Shown here piece after piece: positions 26,313-33,902 of a DNA stretch of 64,000 bases. Source of the stretch: Flagellimonas myxillae (GTDB lineage Bacteria; Bacteroidota; Bacteroidia; Flavobacteriales; Flavobacteriaceae); NCBI RefSeq assembly GCF_023502235.1, contig NZ_JAMFLY010000003.1:310001-374000 (forward strand), read 5' to 3'. The notes under the pieces were generated by a model. That model did no database searches and was not told where the DNA came from. It saw nothing but the letters and a program-made list of their open reading frames with translations. A program made the position numbers and the translations under genes. Each line of letters begins with the position of its first letter. The first letter of the stretch is position 1.

Positions 26313-28133
26313 ATGGACATAGACCTGGAAAAACTTGAAGAAATTGCCTATCAGCTCAAAGGGATGGTCGAAACCATCAAAACCCAAGAACAAGAAAATC
26401 AGGAGCTTTTGGACCAGGTCTGTGAAACGTATAAAGAAAGTGCCCAGAACCTGATACATTATGGCACCTTTCGGAGTTTTGATGTTCGGGGTCTTCAAAA
26501 AAAATTAAAGCGCTTGGGACTAAGTCGCTTTGGAAACGCTGAAGGCAATATCCTGGGTAGTTTGGAAAATGCCCATGCCCTTATCAGTCAACTTGGCGAT
26601 AAAACAAACAAGAGCGAATCCAACGGCCATTTAAAAATTGGTGGGGGCAAAAAGATGCTCAAAAAACACTCCAATCAACTTTTTGGGGAAAAGCGTGAAA
26701 ACCGGCGGGTGAAAATCATGGTCACCCAACCCACACAGGCAGCTGTTGACTACAATTTGGTCTTGGATATGGTCCGTAATGGGATGGACTGTGCGCGAAT
26801 CAATTGTGCCCACGACGACAATGCCGTTTGGAAGGCCATCGTTGATCATGTTAGAAAAGCAGGTTCGGAATGTGGTATCCCCGTTAAAATTGCCATGGAT
26901 CTCGCAGGGCCTAAAATAAGGACGGGTCCATTGGAACCCGGACCCAAGGTGAAAAAATTCAGCCCCAAAAGATCCTCGCTGGGCAGGGTGGAACATCCAG
27001 CGGAAATTAAACTGGTCCCAGAAGACCAAGCAAACCTGGCACCCGACGAGCTTCCTGTTCCCTCAAACTTGCTGGGAGAACTAAAACTTGGAGATTCCCT
27101 TGCTGTAAAAGATACCCGGGGAAAGCTTCGAAAGCTAAAAGTAGTGGACGTGCAACCCGGGCAGGTCACGGTTCAATGCAAAAAGACCATGTATGTGGAG
27201 ACGGGCACCAAACTCTACCCCATACATTCACCCATGGAAGGAATTGGCATTGGGGAACTTCCTAGAATACCTCCCTTTATCACCGTGCACAACAATGATC
27301 TACTTGTGGTGACCCGTGATGGGGAACAGGGTGTCTTCCCCGAATATGATGATGTAGGGAATTTGGTCCAGCCTGGGAGCATATCCTGTATTCCCGCTTC
27401 GGTGGTGGATAGGGTCAAAGAGGGTGAGCCCATCCTCTTTGATGATGGGAAGATCGAGGGCATTATTGAAAAAACGCAACCCGACTCTTTCGTGGTCCGG
27501 ATTACCAAGGCCAGGGCCAATGGGTCTAAATTAAGGGCCGAAAAGGGCATCAACTTTCCTACCCTGGATATGGGACTATCTGGATTGACTTCCAAAGACC
27601 GCAAGGATTTGGAGTTCGTTGCCGAACACGCCGACATCGTTAATTTTTCGTTCGTGAAAACTGAAAAGGATGTAGAGGAACTCCTAACGGAAATGGAAGG
27701 GTTAAAAATCAAGGACAAGGTAAGTGTGATCTTAAAGATCGAGACCCGATTTGCGTATAGAAACTTGATCAAGATTCTGTTGACCGCCATGAAGACCCAG
27801 CACATTGGCGTAATGATCGCCCGCGGGGATTTGGCCCTCGAAGTGGGATGGAAGAACATGGGGAAGGTGCAGGAAGAAATCCTGTCCATTTGTGGGGCGG
27901 CCCATGTGCCGGTGGTCTGGGCCACGCAGGTGTTGGAAGGTCTTGCCAAAAAAGGCTTGCCCTCCCGTTCCGAGATCACCGATATTTCCTCTTCTGTTAG
28001 GGCCGAATGTGTGATGCTCAACAAAGGACCCTATATTAATGAGGCCATTGCCCTACTGGATGAAATCCTTGGAAATATGGAGAGCCTGCGCAGCAAAAAC
28101 GAGGGTATGTGGCCCAAAATAGATTGGATGTAA
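26313..28133 (+). CDS. Pyruvate kinase-like protein with long N-terminal extension, no C-domain
   Basis: The protein has 606 residues. The first ~130 form a charged helical extension. The kinase barrel starts at RVKIMVTQP and includes CARINCAHDD, DLAGPKIRTG, ILKIETRF (catalytic Lys and Glu), MIARGDLALE (metal Asp) and WATQVLE. Compared with enterobacterial PykF, the potassium-binding Ser and Thr near RLNFSHG and DTKGP are replaced by Ala and Leu. The middle domain is expanded to about 200 residues, and the C-terminal allosteric domain is absent. It is paired with a GAPDH gene 118 bp downstream. Catalysis of PEP to pyruvate is plausible but not certain. Confidence 0.75.
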   Translation: MDIDLEKLEEIAYQLKGMVETIKTQEQENQELLDQVCETYKESAQNLIHYGTFRSFDVRGLQKKLKRLGLSRFGNAEGNILGSLENAHALISQLGDKTNKSESNGHLKIGGGKKMLKKHSNQLFGEKRENRRVKIMVTQPTQAAVDYNLVLDMVRNGMDCARINCAHDDNAVWKAIVDHVRKAGSECGIPVKIAMDLAGPKIRTGPLEPGPKVKKFSPKRSSLGRVEHPAEIKLVPEDQANLAPDELPVPSNLLGELKLGDSLAVKDTRGKLRKLKVVDVQPGQVTVQCKKTMYVETGTKLYPIHSPMEGIGIGELPRIPPFITVHNNDLLVVTRDGEQGVFPEYDDVGNLVQPGSISCIPASVVDRVKEGEPILFDDGKIEGIIEKTQPDSFVVRITKARANGSKLRAEKGINFPTLDMGLSGLTSKDRKDLEFVAEHADIVNFSFVKTEKDVEELLTEMEGLKIKDKVSVILKIETRFAYRNLIKILLTAMKTQHIGVMIARGDLALEVGWKNMGKVQEEILSICGAAHVPVVWATQVLEGLAKKGLPSRSEITDISSSVRAECVMLNKGPYINEAIALLDEILGNMESLRSKNEGMWPKIDWM

Positions 28134-28251
28134 ACCGTACTTCACAAGGAGCGTTTGGCGTGCGCTTCCAGAACCATCCAAACTGTAATTTTTGGCCCAA
28201 TTTTCTGACTAAGGGCAAGTAAACAAGTAATAACAAAAGCACACTAAAAAA

Positions 28252-29244
28252 ATGAGAATAGGAATCAACGGAATGGGCCGTATTGGACGGGCCGCTCTTA
28301 AAGTAATCAACGAGACCCCCGGTTTGGAGGTCGTGGCCGTTAACGATATTGTTTCCATAGAGAACACCGCATATTTATTAAAGTATGATACGGTATATGG
28401 GAGGTATGAAAAAGAAGTTTCGAACGAGGCCAATGCCTTGATCGTGGACGGGCAAAAAATTCATTATACTTCTATCCGAACTCCAGAGGAACTGCCTTGG
28501 GGTGAGCACCAAGTGGATTTGGTGATCGAGAGTACCGGAGTCTTCACCACAGGTGAGGATGCCGAACGCCACTTAAAGGCCGGCGCAAAGACCGTGATCA
28601 TTTCGGCGCCGACCAAGAGCGCCGACACCCCAACCGTGGTGCACGGGGTAAATTCGGAGGATGGCAAGACCAATGTGTTCTCCTGTGCCAGCTGTACCAC
28701 CAACAACATTAGTCCTGTGGTTGAGGTCCTGGGCAGGCGGATCGGGATTAAAAAAGCCATTATGACCACGGTGCATGCCTATACCGCGTCGCAAGGAACT
28801 GTGGATGCCCCTTCGGCCAAAAACTTTAGGATGGGACGGGCAGGCGCCCAAAACCTAATTCCGACCACTACGGGAGCGGCCATTGCAACTACCAAGGCCT
28901 TACCGGAATATGCTGGAAAATTTGATGGGGTGGCTATTAGGGTTCCAGTTCCCGTGGGTTCCATTTCGGATATGACCTTTGTTACCGAACGACCTGTGAC
29001 CCCAGAGGAGGTGAACCAAATTTTGATGGAAGAGGCACAGACCGAGCGTTATGCCCACGTGCTGGATACCACGGACGAACCCATTGTGTCTTCCGACATC
29101 ATTAAAAGTCCGTATGCCTCTACAGTGGATCTAAGCATGACCCGAGTGGTGGATGGCGATTTGTTGAAGGTAATGACCTGGTACGACAACGAATGGGGAT
29201 TCACCAATCAGATGGTACGTCAGATACTGGAAATAAAAGGATAA
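28252..29244 (+). CDS. gap: Type I glyceraldehyde-3-phosphate dehydrogenase
   Basis: A 330-residue GAPDH oxidising glyceraldehyde-3-phosphate with NAD and phosphate. It has INGMGRIGR at 5-13, VNDI at 30-33, the active-site cysteine in SCTTN (Cys148) and the activating histidine in TTVHAYT (His175), and ends with WYDNEWGFTNQM. It follows the pyruvate-kinase-like gene and ends at a strong terminator. Whether it is the main glycolytic copy or a second copy with a special role cannot be judged from one window. Confidence 0.92.
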   Translation: MRIGINGMGRIGRAALKVINETPGLEVVAVNDIVSIENTAYLLKYDTVYGRYEKEVSNEANALIVDGQKIHYTSIRTPEELPWGEHQVDLVIESTGVFTTGEDAERHLKAGAKTVIISAPTKSADTPTVVHGVNSEDGKTNVFSCASCTTNNISPVVEVLGRRIGIKKAIMTTVHAYTASQGTVDAPSAKNFRMGRAGAQNLIPTTTGAAIATTKALPEYAGKFDGVAIRVPVPVGSISDMTFVTERPVTPEEVNQILMEEAQTERYAHVLDTTDEPIVSSDIIKSPYASTVDLSMTRVVDGDLLKVMTWYDNEWGFTNQMVRQILEIKG

Positions 29245-29263
29245 ACTTTCGGAAAAGGAAAAT

Positions 29264-29289
29264 AAAAAGGGCCGGTAACGGCCCTTTTT
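29264..29289 (+). terminator. Strong rho-independent terminator after gap, bidirectional
   Basis: A perfect 11-bp stem (29264-29274 pairing with 29279-29289, GGCCG core flanked by A5/T5) with a GTAA loop. The A-run and T-run make it usable on both strands, so it can also end the small minus-strand gene at 29293. Confidence 0.9.
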
Positions 29290-29292
29290 CTG

Positions 29293-29394
29293 TTAGTAGA
29301 TATAATGGTATAAACTCGTGATCAGCGAACATATGGAGCAAGCCAACACAGCATACCAAAATACGTATCCCATTTTTTCTTCTACAGTGTTCAT
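29293..29394 (-). CDS. Putative 33-residue membrane peptide
   Basis: ATG at 29392-29394 opens a frame encoding MNTVEEKMGYVF followed by a hydrophobic stretch (about 10-28, with two cysteines) and the tail SLYHYIY. It stops 4 bp from the bidirectional terminator. The ATG is preceded by an AT-rich tract suited to Bacteroidota initiation. The frame stays open upstream to 29496, but that extension is less protein-like. An overlapping plus-strand frame competes, so this remains tentative. Confidence 0.4.
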   Translation of the reverse strand: MNTVEEKMGYVFWYAVLACSICSLITSLYHYIY

Positions 29395-29641
29395 TGTAAT
29401 GTTATTTGTATTCTTGGTTGTTTTTGATTGCTCTCCGAAATTAAGGAGAAAGCTTCCCCATAGTGTTACATTTTTATTGGTGGGGCAAAAAAGCACATAA
29501 TTGGTAGCATATATTTTGTGGATCGCAAATGGGGGTGTTTTTGCCTTGTAAGAATGGAAGGCCCTCGTATATTTTTTTGTAGGAAGACCAGTGTTATTGC
29601 TTGTAATCGAGGCGTTTGCGGTGTAACTTTGTAACAGACCA

Positions 29642-30109
29642 ATGCCTATGAACTACGACCAAATTGACCAGTCCATCTCCAAACAAATGCGAAAATGGGG
29701 CATTCCGGCCGTTCGCATTTCCTTTGCCATTATCTTTTTTTGGTTTGGTATCCTAAAGCCCTTTGGGCTTTCTGCCGCCACCGGACTGTTAAAGGCCACT
29801 GTTGCCTGGTTGCCCTTTGGGTCGCCCGAGGTATGGTTGGTGGTAATCGGTTGGTGGGAAGTGGTGATAGGGATTACCTTTCTCTTCAAGAAAACCACCA
29901 AGATTGCCATTGCGCTGTTGCTGCTTCAAATGGTGGGCACCTTTATGCCCTTGGTGTTCTTACCGGAGATTACCTTCCAGAATGGCAACTACCTGCTACC
30001 TACACTGGAGGGGCAGTACATCATAAAAAACGTAATGATCATATCCGCGGCACTGATCGTGGGCGGTACATTATTCAAAAACAAGGGGGGAACAGGCTCC
30101 AACCTGTAA
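29642..30109 (+). CDS. DoxX/YkgB-like integral membrane protein
   Basis: A 155-residue protein with four predicted membrane helices (about 22-42, 62-82, 86-105 and 125-145). FFWFGILKPFGL and IGWWEVVIGITFLF are typical of the DoxX/DUF417 superfamily. Such proteins are small inner-membrane four-helix bundles with poorly defined redox or stress roles. ATG at 29642 is used; a second ATG at 29648 is equally possible. Gene neighbours give no functional clue. Confidence 0.75.
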   Translation: MPMNYDQIDQSISKQMRKWGIPAVRISFAIIFFWFGILKPFGLSAATGLLKATVAWLPFGSPEVWLVVIGWWEVVIGITFLFKKTTKIAIALLLLQMVGTFMPLVFLPEITFQNGNYLLPTLEGQYIIKNVMIISAALIVGGTLFKNKGGTGSNL

Positions 30110-30122
30110 ATGTGCAAAAAGC

Positions 30123-30350
30123 TTAAACCAGGGGAGTACCCTTCAAACGCTTTTCTATCTTACGCTTCTTTTCGGTAAGCTCCTTCATCACATCCATAAG
30201 GTTCTGGTCCTTGGTCTCCTTATAGATCTCGTTAATGGAAAGTATAAGGGCCTTGGCCTCACGCGAAGCGGCAACCCTGTCACTAGTGGACATATGACTC
30301 AAAGTTCTGCCTATAAACTCTTTTGCCTTTTCTAATAAGTCTTCGGTCAT
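30123..30350 (-). CDS. Small conserved-looking hypothetical protein
   Basis: A 75-residue, charged, all-helical protein (MTEDLLEKAKEFIGRTLSH ... KKRKIEKRLKGTP) without signal or membrane segment. Two helices separated by STSDRVAASREA suggest a helical hairpin. It converges on the DoxX-like gene with 13 bp between stops. Codon pattern and composition look like a real gene, but no family is recognised. Confidence 0.6.
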   Translation of the reverse strand: MTEDLLEKAKEFIGRTLSHMSTSDRVAASREAKALILSINEIYKETKDQNLMDVMKELTEKKRKIEKRLKGTPLV

Positions 30351-30472
30351 TTTTATTTAAAATTAATCTAGATCGGCTAAATATAAGGGTTAGTTTTATA
30401 TTTTCTGCCTATAGGACTATCGGATTTTTATATTTATGAAATTGTTAAGAGAGCAAAGGGGATTACACGATA

Positions 30473-30492
30473 GTTAAAATGCCCATTTTAAC
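30473..30492. promoter_or_regulatory. Perfect 9-2-9 inverted repeat in a divergent intergenic region
   Basis: GTTAAAATG at 30473-30481 and its exact reverse complement at 30484-30492 are separated by CC. It lies between the minus-strand gene starting at 30350 and the plus-strand gene starting at 30575, so it could be an operator for one or both. It lacks the T-run of a terminator. Confidence 0.4.
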
Positions 30493-30574
30493 AGCTTAAT
30501 TTGGGAATAAATGCTACATTAAGAACTTCGAAAACCTCTGTAACCACTGATGATTAGTGGTAAAACCGGAATTT

Positions 30575-31456
30575 ATGAAAAAATCCAAGTGTACTAAAGC
30601 CCTACTGACCATTTGGATGCTCTCTTTTTGTTTCTTGGGCATAGCGCAGGAGAAAAAAAGTGATGATTCGTCCCTTCAAATGGAAAAATGGGGAGCGAGT
30701 GCAGGGCTGATTAAGCCCGAAAGCGTGGTATTTGATGCCCAAAACCAGTGCCTGTATGTCTCCAACGGGCAAAAATTTGCACCGGGAACGGATGGATTTA
30801 TCTCCAAGTTTACTGCCAACGGTAAATTGGTCCAGCTAAAATGGACCGATAGTCTTAGTAGGCCTGCCGGCATGGCCCTCTTGGACCAACAACTTTGGGT
30901 GGCCGATGTTGACCAACTCAAAGTCATCGATATTACCAACGGGAAGGTGGTAAAAAGTTATCCCGAACCCATTAAAAATTCGGGTTTAAACGATGTGGCC
31001 ATAAACCCAGATGGCGAGGTGTTCGTTACCGCTTCCTTTGTACATGCGGTGTTTAAGGTGGAAGGGGATTCCCTTAAGCTTTGGACCCAAGACGAGGAAC
31101 TTTTACAATGGGCCAATGGTATTTATGCCCTGGATCAGAACGTTTTGGTTGGGGGTACCCAGTTAACCTCCATCGACTTCACCGCCAAAAAAATCCGAAA
31201 AATACAGACAAACCCGCCCATTGTAGATATTGATGGCATATGGCCCGATGACCGAGGCGGGTATGTGCTGAGCACGGTGGAAGGTACCGCGCTTTGGCAC
31301 CTCAATACCCAAGGCGAATCCATTTTGTTGGATCAAGGGGGTGATTATTTGGGCGACCTCCAGTTTGTACCCAATAAAGCAATGCTCTTTGTACCCAGGG
31401 GCCATCACCAAACCGGACGGTACTATTTGGCGGTGTACCACTTGGATTTGCCCTAG
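30575..31456 (+). CDS. Secreted SMP-30/NHL-type beta-propeller protein
   Basis: About 293 residues with a signal peptide ending LGIAQ. Repeated blades include KPESVVFDAQNQCLYVSN, RPAGMALLDQQLWVAD, LNDVAINPDGEVFVT and YLGDLQFVPN, each with the (G/N)xAxDxxGxxxVxD-like pattern of SMP-30/gluconolactonase and NHL propellers. It may bind or hydrolyse a small ligand in the periplasm. A GTG at 30557 is in frame, but ATG at 30575 begins the signal peptide. Its stop overlaps the convergent gene by 4 bp. Confidence 0.75.
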   Translation: MKKSKCTKALLTIWMLSFCFLGIAQEKKSDDSSLQMEKWGASAGLIKPESVVFDAQNQCLYVSNGQKFAPGTDGFISKFTANGKLVQLKWTDSLSRPAGMALLDQQLWVADVDQLKVIDITNGKVVKSYPEPIKNSGLNDVAINPDGEVFVTASFVHAVFKVEGDSLKLWTQDEELLQWANGIYALDQNVLVGGTQLTSIDFTAKKIRKIQTNPPIVDIDGIWPDDRGGYVLSTVEGTALWHLNTQGESILLDQGGDYLGDLQFVPNKAMLFVPRGHHQTGRYYLAVYHLDLP

Positions 31457-31899
31457 TCTTCGGGGAGAACATAGGGCACCCTAAACTTTTCCAATTTATG
31501 GATGTGGGTATAGGTCTGCGAAACATACACCCGAAGCTTGGGATCCTTGGCGTAGATACGGAACGATAGGGTAAGCTGGTCCGCATCCATATGCAGGTGG
31601 CCTTGATCCAAAGGACTTGGCAAGCGCAGCATGGCGGCCAAATAAAATTCTTGATGCTGGGGCGGAACAAAGTCGAAGGAAAAATTGAACACCAGATTGT
31701 CCACGACCACCATTTGTACCAGACCTTTTTCTGGCCTTTTGTTGATCACGATCCTACTGTTGCTTTTGTACACGGGCCTCATGGGCAGGTGGCTTTGGCC
31801 TGGGAGTACCAGATGATCGGCAAAGGTGACCTCCAGACTTGCATAAGAGCTTTGGTTTAGAAATTTTCGAATGGTTTGTAGAATAGGCGTGGTTTGCAT
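31453..31899 (-). CDS. Hypothetical 148-residue protein
   Basis: A soluble beta-rich protein (QTIRKFLNQSSYASLEVTF ... SQTYTHIHKLEKFRVPYVLPED) without signal peptide or membrane segment and without a motif I recognise. It is divergent from the XRE regulator at 32019. The 119-bp region between them carries repeated GGTTGT sites that could link their control. It converges on the beta-propeller gene with a 4-bp overlap. Confidence 0.6.
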   Translation of the reverse strand: MQTTPILQTIRKFLNQSSYASLEVTFADHLVLPGQSHLPMRPVYKSNSRIVINKRPEKGLVQMVVVDNLVFNFSFDFVPPQHQEFYLAAMLRLPSPLDQGHLHMDADQLTLSFRIYAKDPKLRVYVSQTYTHIHKLEKFRVPYVLPED

Positions 31900-31906
31900 G
31901 TTTGTA

Positions 31907-31989
31907 GGTTGTTGGATTTTTAGAAATGGGTTGATATGATAAATATAATAAAAAAGGTTGTAAACAACCCATTGAATACAATTGGTTGT
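31907..31989. promoter_or_regulatory. Repeated GGTTGT half-sites upstream of the XRE regulator
   Basis: GGTTGT occurs at 31907-31912, 31956-31961 and 31984-31989. The middle one is paired with ACAACC at 31964-31969 to form an inverted repeat with a 2-bp spacer. All lie between the divergent gene starts at 31899 and 32019, the usual place for an autoregulatory operator. Confidence 0.4.
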
Positions 31990-32018
31990 ATAAAACTTCT
32001 TGTTTGCAACTTTGAGTT

Positions 32019-32261
32019 ATGTCGAAGCGTGAACGAAAAAAAGAAATACCAGAATTCTGTATAGATTTCGGGAAGCATCTTAGAGCCTTGAGAATTGAGA
32101 AAGATTTGAGCATTGAAGAAATTGCTTTTAAAGCCGGGATTGATGCTCAAAACCTACGTAAATATGAATTAGGCAAACAGGAAATGAAGATCTCCATGTT
32201 AAAGAGAATCGCGGACGCGTTTGAGATGACTACTTCGGAGTTATTGGCTTTTGACAAGTAA
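32019..32261 (+). CDS. XRE-family helix-turn-helix regulator
   Basis: An 80-residue protein consisting of one HTH_3 domain. DFGKHLRALRIEKDLSIEEIAFKAGID is the DNA-binding helix pair, and LRKYELGKQEMKISMLKRIADAFEMTTSELLAF completes the five-helix fold. It has no second domain. It probably represses its own promoter through the GGTTGT sites upstream. It stands at the left edge of the repeat-rich accessory region. Confidence 0.85.
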   Translation: MSKRERKKEIPEFCIDFGKHLRALRIEKDLSIEEIAFKAGIDAQNLRKYELGKQEMKISMLKRIADAFEMTTSELLAFDK

Positions 32262-32387
32262 GCTAAGTTTTTACAAGTCAATTGGCAACCCTTTCATAAA
32301 TTAGATGTTTTTTTGGACATCGTTCTAAGCATTTGAATTGAAGTATCTTTATCCAAGGGTTTTACGCAATCTTGAAAAATGTATTGA

Positions 32388-32735
32388 ATGAAATTTATAA
32401 AAGATAGATTCTGGATAATTGTCCTTGTAGTTGTCATCTTCGGTTATAATGTTTACACAGGAGTTAATAATAAAAGCAAATGGCCGAAAGAAGCAAAAGA
32501 AGCACCAATCGAAAGCTGTTTGAAAGATTCTAGAAACCAAGGAGAAAAACATCCCGTTCTAACCAAAGAATATTGCGAATGTTCTGTACAAAATATCCAA
32601 GCCCAATATGAATACAATGAATTCGTTGAAATTAGTGGGCAATCATCTGAGATTGTAAGCACAAAATTGCTTCCCAGTTTTGAAAAGTGCTTTCCTGAAT
32701 ATCAGCGGGCCATTATAGAAGTAACCAAGGAATAA
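32388..32735 (+). CDS. Hypothetical membrane-anchored protein with paired cysteines
   Basis: A 115-residue protein: KFIKDRFWIIVLVVVIFGYNVYTG is an N-terminal membrane anchor, followed by a soluble domain with cysteines at SCLKDS, YCECSV and KCFPEY. The four cysteines (CxC plus two) could form disulfides in the periplasm. Composition is more AT-rich than the core genes. A repeat fragment follows its stop. No family recognised. Confidence 0.6.
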   Translation: MKFIKDRFWIIVLVVVIFGYNVYTGVNNKSKWPKEAKEAPIESCLKDSRNQGEKHPVLTKEYCECSVQNIQAQYEYNEFVEISGQSSEIVSTKLLPSFEKCFPEYQRAIIEVTKE

Positions 32736-32780
32736 TAGTACAGCAATGGCTATAGTTCATTGTGGCAAAAAACTAAATCG

Positions 32781-32900
32781 ATGTTTAATTTATAGATTAT
32801 TACCTCTGCTCCCGCAAGATTACATGGTCAAGCTGGGTGCAAGCGCATCTTGTGGAATTCTATGTTTACTTTAGTGTGATGGCACCACCATTTATAAACT
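32781..32900 (+). repeat. Intergenic repeat, copy A
   Basis: The 214-bp gap contains three recognisable modules. An ATGTTTAATTTATAG plus ATTATTACCT pair (32781-32805) is shared with copy E. A 37-bp block (32819-32855) is identical at 32 of 37 positions to copy B by eye and includes the CAAGCGCATCTTG hairpin. A degenerate tail TTTACTTTAGTGTGATGG is also shared with B. No ORF is present. Confidence 0.65.
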
Positions 32901-32949
32901 ACCGTAGGGTGGGCCTGCAAATTATAGCTGGGGCCATATTCCAAAATTT

Positions 32950-33624
32950 ATGCTAAAAAATATAATTCTAGTCATAATCCTAAATTTTTGCCTTTTAACA
33001 TTCGGACAAAACGAGCAAACGCACCTCAATGATTTCTTTTCGAAAACTGAGATTGAGGACTTAAACATGATTGCCGACTTTTTTCAGATGGAACTTTGCG
33101 GAAAAGTGGACAAGGCAATATTTGGTGATTGTTTGGTAAGTTCAATTCCTCAGCTATTGGATTGGGAACAAAATTTTCTGGAGAACAAAATTGGTTGGAA
33201 AAAGCAGAAAAAATTATATTCCAAAATCTCAGATACAACTTTTCAAAAAATCTGGAGCATTTGCAAAGCTTGGAGGGCTATTGAGCCAAAATATGAATAC
33301 GAAGAACTTTGTTTTAGCTTCAATAATACCTTTATAGATTTTGTCAACAACCTTCAAAAATCAAACCCATTAATTGAAGCTTACTCACGGAGTTTAGAAA
33401 ATGTTGGAAGTTTTCCTTTTTGGAGATATTTTCTGAACAATGTACGTGACTACCCCAATAAAATTGATTTAAAAGATAGAGGGGTTCAAATTCTTGTGGC
33501 AATACATTTTTTAACATTAAACGACCAAGCTAAAAGGGACAAGAAAGCAATGCGACTTGAAAAAAGGGATTTAAGAAAAATGAACAGGAATGCTAAACGG
33601 ATAAACAAAAAAGACTGTGGCTAA
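32950..33624 (+). CDS. Hypothetical secreted protein
   Basis: A 224-residue protein with a signal peptide ending LLTFGQ. The mature part is helical with aromatic residues (WEQNFLENKIGWKKQKKLYSK, WSICKAWRAIEPKYEYEEL) and four cysteines, and ends in a strongly basic tail (KAMRLEKRDLRKMNRNAKR). No family is recognised. It lies between repeat copies A and B in the accessory region. Confidence 0.6.
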   Translation: MLKNIILVIILNFCLLTFGQNEQTHLNDFFSKTEIEDLNMIADFFQMELCGKVDKAIFGDCLVSSIPQLLDWEQNFLENKIGWKKQKKLYSKISDTTFQKIWSICKAWRAIEPKYEYEELCFSFNNTFIDFVNNLQKSNPLIEAYSRSLENVGSFPFWRYFLNNVRDYPNKIDLKDRGVQILVAIHFLTLNDQAKRDKKAMRLEKRDLRKMNRNAKRINKKDCG

Positions 33625-33660
33625 TTGAGGCTTAGTTTTTTGGTCCTTCGCTCCAACAAA

Positions 33661-33817
33661 ATTACCTAGTCAAGCTTGGGGCAAGTGCATCTTGTGGGTT
33701 CCTATTCTCGATACCTCCCGAATTTCATTCGGGATACTCGAACTGACGTTTATATAGCATCTCAAGATTACTTTGATTAATTTGGTGTGATGGACCCCAC
33801 CAGTTTTAAACTGGTGG
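33661..33817 (+). repeat. Intergenic repeat, copy B, with REP-like hairpin insert
   Basis: The first block, 33661-33697, matches copy A. A 44-bp REP-like unit at 33705-33748 contains a perfect 7-bp hairpin (CCCGAAT 33717-33723 with ATTCGGG 33727-33733). The tail block AGATTACTTTG at 33765-33790 matches copy D at 22 of 26 positions. The copy ends in a 10-bp perfect palindrome around a single T (33797-33817). No ORF is present. Confidence 0.65.
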
Positions 33818-33854
33818 TAGCCAAGAGGATGTGTTTTAAAGAATAATTTGATTT

Positions 33855-33894
33855 TATGAAACACCTTTCATATTTTTGTGCAAGTACTTTCATA
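33855..33894 (+). promoter_or_regulatory. Candidate operator of the MarR-GNAT regulator
   Basis: TATGAAA (33855-33861) and TTTCATA (33866-33872) form a perfect inverted repeat with a 4-bp spacer. A third TTTCATA lies at 33888-33894, exactly 22 bp, about two helical turns, from the second. The whole array ends 9 bp before the ATG at 33903, where a MarR-type protein would block its own transcription. Confidence 0.55.
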
Positions 33895-33902
33895 AATTAC
33901 AT

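Larger units (their letters stand above)
29245..29641. other. Gap between gap and the DoxX-family gene
   Basis: This 397-bp stretch holds the bidirectional terminator at 29264-29289 and the putative 33-residue membrane peptide. The rest (about 29400-29641) is AT-rich, and I see no further gene or clear regulatory repeat in it. Confidence 0.6.

Noticed and set aside
27215-28024. Long minus-strand open frame (269 codons) opposite the pyruvate-kinase-like gene
   Set aside because: Shadow of the conserved kinase frame; Ser/Pro-rich translation without domains.
26313-28133. Apparent loss of the pyruvate kinase catalytic lysine (SFVKT instead of SFIRK)
   Set aside because: The catalytic lysine is in the KIE motif, which is intact as ILKIETRF; the SFIRK lysine is not the catalytic one.
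29318-29500. Plus-strand 60-codon frame with a hydrophobic segment in the gap after gap
   Set aside because: It overlaps the minus-strand membrane peptide, begins right after a terminator without a visible promoter, and its C-terminus is less protein-like; not convincing enough to list.
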